Assembly (NCBI GenBank): GCA_945872805.1
Contig: CAMCBE010000028.1
Span: 1 to 11,065 of the forward strand
Reading direction: 5' to 3'
Origin: Chitinophaga pinensis
GTDB lineage: Bacteria; Bacteroidota; Bacteroidia; Chitinophagales; Chitinophagaceae
DNA: 11,065 bases
A model generated the notes under the pieces. The model did no database searches and was not told where the DNA came from. It worked only from the letters and a program-made list of their open reading frames with translations. Below, piece after piece: positions 6,878 to 11,065 of the stretch (its first letter is position 1; the number at the start of each line of letters is the position of its first letter). A program made the position numbers and the translations under genes.

Positions 6878-9235
6878 TTATTTCTTCCCTTTGAGGTAAA
6901 TATCTAAAAACTCATAAGTCTCTTTTCCATTGATTGTGTGTGGGCCATCGAAATGTTCTATACGCGTCTTTTCAGGAATACCCAATTGAACAAAATGTCT
7001 ACGTACTCGAGCATATTCAAAATCTACCCACTCATCAATAGAAACTCCATCATACAATCCTCGTTCAACCATAAACGGACGAGGAGCAATCAATCCTGCC
7101 ATTTCAGCATAACTGAATGTATGTCCCAAATCCCACTCGGGCATATCATATTCACCAGTATATAGATAACTTATCGGATAATCAATGGTTGAATTTTTCA
7201 CAATCCATTCGTTGAAATCTGCTGAACAAATCGATAGCGCATATCCTTCTACTAACGCTGGCACACGCATCGCTGTTTTACCTCCATAAGATAACCCATA
7301 AAAACCAATCCGTGATGCATCGACAAATGATTGTTGCCCTAACCATTCTACAATACGCCTATGCTGACCAACTATACCAGAGAATAAGGTTAATCCAATC
7401 GGATTTGCCATGCGTTGCAAGACCCGAAACTTGTCTTGTCCACGATAATAATTGTGTGGTGCGAAAGTGACATATCCCTTCTCCGCAAGCTTTGCGGCAA
7501 AACTTTTATAATATTGATATCCTGAAGTGGTTGTATCGTTTGTAATGACATCTTCAGGAAGACCTTCAAGACCATGCTGACATACTACCACTGGCCTTTT
7601 TTCACCTGGTTTAATCCCCTTAGGAACTAACAAAATGCCCCAAGCAAAAACATCTGGAGCATACACATCTAAGGTAATTTCATAGCTAGTCCAGAGATCA
7701 TTATCTTCTAACAGCCTAGCCTTAGGATTTGCAGGAATACTTGGAATGGGAAGCTCCCCAAGTACTTGACCAAGTGCTTTACGATGTAGGGATTTAATAG
7801 AAACCTGCTCATCAATAGTCCCCTTAAGTGTTTGCCAAAAAGTTGAATCTCGAGTACGATGACATACAGCCATCACACGCTGAATATGCGATTCCATATT
7901 CCGTACCGAACGAGATTGTCTATCTTCTGTATTAACCCAATCTATATTTTTTGTTGAAGTATTGATCGGAGTTGCAAGAAAAACAAGCTTGCTATTTAAT
8001 CCTTTCACAAATTCAGATAAAGCAGCCGTTGAAAATGGATCCACCGCTTTCGTTCCGATTGTGGATGCAATCCATTGAAGATTACTACGCATCTTCGGCA
8101 CCATTGACTTAGCCCTTTCCCATTCTGCTCGACTATGTTCAAAAGTTGGAGTAGTGATTACTTCAGGAGCCGATCCAGCATTTGCCCATTCTTCAGAAGT
8201 ATGATTTATCTCAGGTCCTTGTGCAAATTCTATAGTAACTTTTCTAGGCCAAGCCATCACAGCAAGTTCAGCATCTCCAAAGGTAGTCAGCAAGCCGAAA
8301 ACATTCCTATAAATCGGCTCTTCCCAAAGCTTTTCTCTGCTGTCAAAATAGCCACTTACTAATGTTGATGAAATGCGTTTATCCAATGCGGCCGCATATA
8401 ATGCCAAAAGTCCACCCTCACCGTGACCTGCCACGCCTATGTTAAGATTGACCCCCTCGATTTTATTCTTAGATGAGAACCAATCAATAGCAGAAAAGAC
8501 CTTTTGTAATTCATACCCTATCACATGCCTTCCAACTTCATATGCTTGCCGATAAAGCCACTCACGGTGTGGTAAGGAAAGTGAGATATCTAATGATCGA
8601 TTACCTGAATACTTTGAATCGCGGCTAATTAAGGTTGGAATGATTACTTCAATCCCATTGTTAGCCAATTGCTGCGCTGCAGCAAAACCAACATGACCTG
8701 ACAACTGCAAGCCAGCTAGCACTTCTGGCGTAACATCGGCATCTGGAATCATAACAACTCGGGCAGTGACTTTCCCCTTGGGTTGAACGAGAATCCCTTC
8801 TGCTGACAACCCATCCAAAACCTGCCAATGAATGGAGCTGATAGTACATTTAGGCAATTCAATTTTAAACGCTTTTAATCCAGCCGCTTTGCTATTCGTA
8901 AGTATTTCTATATGGGATTGTACCCGTTCTTCAACAACACCAAGTCGCTTCGATAACAAACTTCGTTGAGCAGATATTGATTGATCAAAGCTGTTCTCTG
9001 AAGAAAAATCGAACTGCCATGCTTCAGATCGATGCTGTTTTTGTTTTTCAGTTTCGCTTAGTAAAAATCGACCAACACCTTCTACCATCTTTGCAGAGAG
9101 ATCTCCTTTTTCAGTCAGAGGACTCGCTGTAAATGGGAAGTTCTGTTGACCTGATAATTTCAGGTTAAAAACTAATAATGAAATGACAAGGATAAGAAAG
9201 CTAGATTTTCTAGTAAAAAAAATGATAGACTTCAT
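6878..9235 (-). CDS. large exported protein with two alpha/beta-hydrolase modules (AXE1/dienelactone-hydrolase-like)
   Basis: 785 residues with a Sec signal peptide (charged 1-11, hydrophobic 12-26, cleavage near LSGQ). Two alpha/beta-hydrolase modules are visible. In module 1 (about 100-420) the nucleophile elbow reads GVAGHGEGG (267-275): the GxSxG serine position is Gly272, so this half is probably not a serine hydrolase. Module 2 (about 500-785) has VVCQHGLEG (550-558, oxyanion strand), an intact elbow GFYGLSYGG with Ser649, a candidate acid Asp729 (RGLYDG) and His766 (DGPHTI). Such proteins are usually annotated acetyl xylan esterase-like or dienelactone-hydrolase family; the real substrate is unknown. 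It follows the transporter by 27 bp and ends the first unit. In this context de-esterification of a sugar or opening of a lactone is plausible. Confidence 0.92.
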   Translation of the reverse strand: MKSIIFFTRKSSFLILVISLLVFNLKLSGQQNFPFTASPLTEKGDLSAKMVEGVGRFLLSETEKQKQHRSEAWQFDFSSENSFDQSISAQRSLLSKRLGVVEERVQSHIEILTNSKAAGLKAFKIELPKCTISSIHWQVLDGLSAEGILVQPKGKVTARVVMIPDADVTPEVLAGLQLSGHVGFAAAQQLANNGIEVIIPTLISRDSKYSGNRSLDISLSLPHREWLYRQAYEVGRHVIGYELQKVFSAIDWFSSKNKIEGVNLNIGVAGHGEGGLLALYAAALDKRISSTLVSGYFDSREKLWEEPIYRNVFGLLTTFGDAELAVMAWPRKVTIEFAQGPEINHTSEEWANAGSAPEVITTPTFEHSRAEWERAKSMVPKMRSNLQWIASTIGTKAVDPFSTAALSEFVKGLNSKLVFLATPINTSTKNIDWVNTEDRQSRSVRNMESHIQRVMAVCHRTRDSTFWQTLKGTIDEQVSIKSLHRKALGQVLGELPIPSIPANPKARLLEDNDLWTSYEITLDVYAPDVFAWGILLVPKGIKPGEKRPVVVCQHGLEGLPEDVITNDTTTSGYQYYKSFAAKLAEKGYVTFAPHNYYRGQDKFRVLQRMANPIGLTLFSGIVGQHRRIVEWLGQQSFVDASRIGFYGLSYGGKTAMRVPALVEGYALSICSADFNEWIVKNSTIDYPISYLYTGEYDMPEWDLGHTFSYAEMAGLIAPRPFMVERGLYDGVSIDEWVDFEYARVRRHFVQLGIPEKTRIEHFDGPHTINGKETYEFLDIYLKGKK

Positions 9236-9262
9236 AAAAAAAATTTAACGTTGTTTTTAATT

Positions 9263-10534
9263 TCAATTATATAATGGCCCGGAGGGCTTAGACCCTACAA
9301 ATCCATAATAAAGTATCACGACATATGATAATAATGGGATAATCATAGCAGGAGCGATTGCATTCCACCTATCTGCAATAAGTCCCATAAATGGAGTTAG
9401 AACAGCTCCCCCTATTAGACTCATAACCAGAAAAGAAGCCCCCAATTTCGCATTCGGACCAAGCCCTTTGACTGCTGAAGCGAAAATAGTAGGATACATG
9501 ACAGACATAAAAAAGCTAGTACCAAATATAGCCCAGATCCCAATCCATCCTGGGAACAATATACCTATAGCAACCAAGCAAATATTAATGCATGCATAAA
9601 TACCCATCAATTTTGCAGGTCGTATGTATTTCATAAAAATAGTTGACGAAAAACGTCCCAACATAAAAGCAGCTAATTTCCCAACAAGAAAAGCACCAGC
9701 AAATTTTGATGATAGCCCACCGTTTTCTTTTACATATTGTATAAAATAACTCCATGTACCAAGTTGTGCCCCTAGATAAAAAAACTGTGCCATGATTCCT
9801 TTATACCAATGCGGATATTTTTTCAACTCGGCAAAACTTCCTTTTACTTGTGCAATTATTTTCACCTCTTGTTCTGGAAATTTTGCTCTTGAAATAAAAA
9901 ACGCAAAAATCAATACAATAATGCCTAAGCCAATATAAGGCGGCCCAACACGCATGGTTTCCTCAGCAAGATAGGCCTTAAATGTACCTGCTGCTTTCAT
10001 CGCTTCTATCTGATCAGCGGTCAAGTCAGTATCTGAAAAAATAAATACTGTACCTATGGCAACACCAGACATGGCTCCAATGGGATTGAATGCTTGAGCG
10101 AAATTTAATCTTCGCTCTGCCAAAGAAGGATCGCCCATACTAACCACCAATGAATTGGCGCCAAGTTCAAGAAATGCAAGTCCACTCGCAATGACAAATA
10201 AAGCACCAAGAAAAAAAATATACTTTCCCGCAATGGCAGCAGGCCAAAATAAAAAACAACCCAATGCGAATAAAATTAGTCCAATGACCAACCCATATCT
10301 GTAGCCAAATCGTTGCATAATTAACCCGGCTGGCAAGGCAAATACAAAGTAACCAAGCTTGAAGGCCGACTGGATTAATCCGGCTTTAAAACGAGATAGT
10401 TCGAGCGATTTCATGAAATGTGGTATCAACACATCGTTCATGGTATTGGGAAGAGCCCACAAAAAAAACAAACTTGTGACCAACGCAAACGTTAGCAGAT
10501 ACCCAGGCAGGATGAATGATTTTTTGGTAGTCAT
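9263..10534 (-). CDS. FucP-like MFS sugar/H+ symporter
   Basis: A 423-residue inner-membrane transporter with about 12 hydrophobic helices. It follows E. coli FucP closely in the N-terminal half: FFLWALPNTMNDVLIPHF (23-40), FKAGLIQSAFKLGYF (49-63), PAGLIMQRFGYRYGL (68-82) and GLAFLELGANSLV (118-130). FucP's key acidic residues Asp46 and Glu135 correspond to Asp34 and Glu123 here, so proton coupling is likely kept. FNPIGAMSGVAIG (149-161) and the C-terminal GGAVLTPFMGLIADR are also typical. FucP relatives in Bacteroidota import fucose, galactose, glucose or other sugars. The dgo neighbourhood suggests galactose, a related sugar or its oxidised form, but the exact substrate is not visible. It starts with the ATG at 10534-10532, lies behind copy 2 of the shared operator and is followed by the hydrolase gene 27 bp later. 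Confidence 0.94.
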   Translation of the reverse strand: MTTKKSFILPGYLLTFALVTSLFFLWALPNTMNDVLIPHFMKSLELSRFKAGLIQSAFKLGYFVFALPAGLIMQRFGYRYGLVIGLILFALGCFLFWPAAIAGKYIFFLGALFVIASGLAFLELGANSLVVSMGDPSLAERRLNFAQAFNPIGAMSGVAIGTVFIFSDTDLTADQIEAMKAAGTFKAYLAEETMRVGPPYIGLGIIVLIFAFFISRAKFPEQEVKIIAQVKGSFAELKKYPHWYKGIMAQFFYLGAQLGTWSYFIQYVKENGGLSSKFAGAFLVGKLAAFMLGRFSSTIFMKYIRPAKLMGIYACINICLVAIGILFPGWIGIWAIFGTSFFMSVMYPTIFASAVKGLGPNAKLGASFLVMSLIGGAVLTPFMGLIADRWNAIAPAMIIPLLSYVVILYYGFVGSKPSGPLYN

Positions 10535-10562
10535 AGTCTAATTTTGATATTTATACACACCC

Positions 10563-10596
10563 CTCAATTTAAGCCTTCGCCTAGAATAAGAAATAA
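10563..10596 (-). promoter_or_regulatory. putative promoter of the MFS-hydrolase unit
   Basis: Minus-strand TTATTT (10596-10591) and TAAATTGA (10571-10564, inside CTTAAATTGAG) are 19 bp apart, matching the arrangement before the isochorismatase-ThuA gene. The -7 box is a weaker fit to TAnnTTTG than the other copy. The case rests on the conserved position relative to the operator, since the DNA between the boxes has diverged. A start near 10556 would give a leader of roughly 20 nt. Confidence 0.42.
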
Positions 10597-10606
10597 GACT
10601 TGTCGA

Positions 10607-10633
10607 ATTTATTTACGCAATCCATTTCGTTAT
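10607..10633 (-). promoter_or_regulatory. shared 27-bp operator-like element, copy 2
   Basis: Same element as at 6820-6846, with GG in place of CC at the dyad centre (10622-10623). It lies 72 bp from the MFS start codon at 10534 and 33 bp before the CTTAAATTGAG box. Similarity to the first copy stops sharply at both ends of the 27 bp, apart from the downstream promoter boxes, which argues for selection rather than a recent duplication of the whole leader. Confidence 0.75.
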
Positions 10634-10670
10634 GAACGCCAAATCAACGTGCAACATTATCTCGAATAAA

Positions 10671-10683
10671 TGTATCCTATACA
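10671..10683 (-). terminator. small hairpin after the quinoprotein gene (weak terminator candidate)
   Basis: TGTAT-AGG-ATACA on the minus strand forms a perfect 5-bp stem with a 3-nt loop, about 24 nt past the quinoprotein stop codon, followed by a short TTTATT. The stem is AU-rich and short, so it is at best a weak terminator. The rest of the 10634-10706 stretch shows nothing else I recognise. Confidence 0.2.
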
Positions 10684-10706
10684 ATCACTAAAGCCTACAA
10701 AAAATT

Positions 10707-11065
10707 CTATTTACCCGTTAATGCAAATGCCACATAACTATCGCTCGATTTTCCTCCCCATTTAGAACCACCGCAGGCGATGACGATGAATTGTTTTCCA
10801 TTTACAGTATACATTGAAGGGGTAGCAAGTCCAGAAGCGGGTAGATCAGTTTCCCAAAGTAATTCACCAGTGCGCTTGTTGAATGCCCTAAATTTCCCAT
10901 CGGCAGTAGCAGCAATAAACAATAACCCTCCAGCAGTCACTAATGGGCCTCCATAATTTTCTCTCCCCGTTGTTGGAATTCCTCTTTCTTTTAGCTCTTT
11001 AAATTCCCCTAGTGGAATTTTCCATGCTAATTTTCCGGTGTTCAAATTAATAGCACTTAATGTTC
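10707..11065 (-). CDS. C-terminal part of a PQQ-type quinoprotein dehydrogenase (5' end outside window)
   Basis: The visible 119 residues are the C-terminal blades of an eight-bladed PQQ beta-propeller. LSAINLNTGKLAWKIPLGE and FRAFNKRTGELLWETDLP are two Trp-docking repeats. NYGGPLVTAGGLLFIAATADG lies between them, and the tail ACGGSKWGGKSSDSYVAFAL is typical of glucose/aldose-type PQQ dehydrogenases. The reading frame runs open to 11065, so the TTG at 11045 is an internal Leu codon, not a start. Such enzymes oxidise aldoses to lactones in the periplasm and pass electrons to the respiratory chain. If the substrate is galactose, the product would feed the galactonate pathway encoded downstream. 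Substrate, signal peptide and any cytochrome c domain lie outside the window. 172 bp separate it from the MFS gene, which has its own promoter element. Confidence 0.88.
   Translation of the reverse strand, partial: TLSAINLNTGKLAWKIPLGEFKELKERGIPTTGRENYGGPLVTAGGLLFIAATADGKFRAFNKRTGELLWETDLPASGLATPSMYTVNGKQFIVIACGGSKWGGKSSDSYVAFALTGK

Noticed and set aside
9201..9213. CTAGA-TTT-TCTAG small palindrome
   Set aside because: It lies within the signal-peptide coding region of the hydrolase and is short and AT-rich; likely chance.
1..11065. tRNA or rRNA genes, CRISPR arrays, insertion sequences, toxin-antitoxin or phage genes
   Set aside because: Searched by eye on both strands; no cloverleaf-like sequence, regularly spaced repeats, transposase motif or terminal inverted repeats were found.

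Overview
The window is AT-rich and densely coding, with every credible gene on the minus strand, so it reads from right to left. Several traits point to a member of the Bacteroidota. Leaders are A-rich without clear Shine-Dalgarno sequences. Lys-rich signal peptides end in SxSAQ or SGQQ-like sites. There is a Tat-exported Gfo/Idh/MocA oxidoreductase of the kind common in this phylum, and a FucP-type sugar/H+ symporter. Genus cannot be judged from the sequence alone.

Layout in the direction of transcription: (i) 11065-10707 is the C-terminal end of a PQQ-type quinoprotein dehydrogenase whose 5' part lies outside the window. (ii) 10706-10535 is a 172-bp regulatory gap. (iii) 10534-6878 holds a FucP-like MFS transporter followed 27 bp later by a large exported protein with two alpha/beta-hydrolase modules. 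(iv) 6877-6752 is a second regulatory gap. (v) 6751-133 is a compact six-gene operon: an exported isochorismatase-ThuA fusion, a Tat-signal Gfo/Idh/MocA oxidoreductase, an SDR oxidoreductase, galactonate dehydratase (DgoD), 2-dehydro-3-deoxygalactonokinase (DgoK) and 2-dehydro-3-deoxy-6-phosphogalactonate aldolase (DgoA). (vi) At the left edge a further minus-strand gene probably begins.

The last three genes form a complete DgoD-DgoK-DgoA route (De Ley-Doudoroff pathway) from D-galactonate to pyruvate and glyceraldehyde-3-phosphate. A PQQ aldose-type dehydrogenase, an SDR and a Gfo/Idh/MocA protein could supply the oxidised sugar. The hydrolase could release it from an ester or act as a lactonase, and the MFS protein could import the sugar or sugar acid. 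No recognisable lactonase (SMP-30 type), glycoside hydrolase, SusCD pair or regulator gene lies in the window.

The most striking non-coding signal is a 27-bp element with 25/27 identity in front of both transcription units (6820-6846 and 10607-10633). Each copy lies about 70 bp from its start codon and is followed at exactly the same distance (33 bp) by the same CTTAAATTKAG box. It contains an imperfect dyad, AACGAAAT-NN-ATTGCGTA. I read this as a shared operator upstream of two matched promoters, which would make the two units one regulon. Other points of interest are the rare-looking isochorismatase-ThuA fusion with a CDCFPEC cysteine cluster, a first hydrolase module whose nucleophile serine has become glycine, and a perfect 12-bp inverted repeat around the putative start of the next gene.
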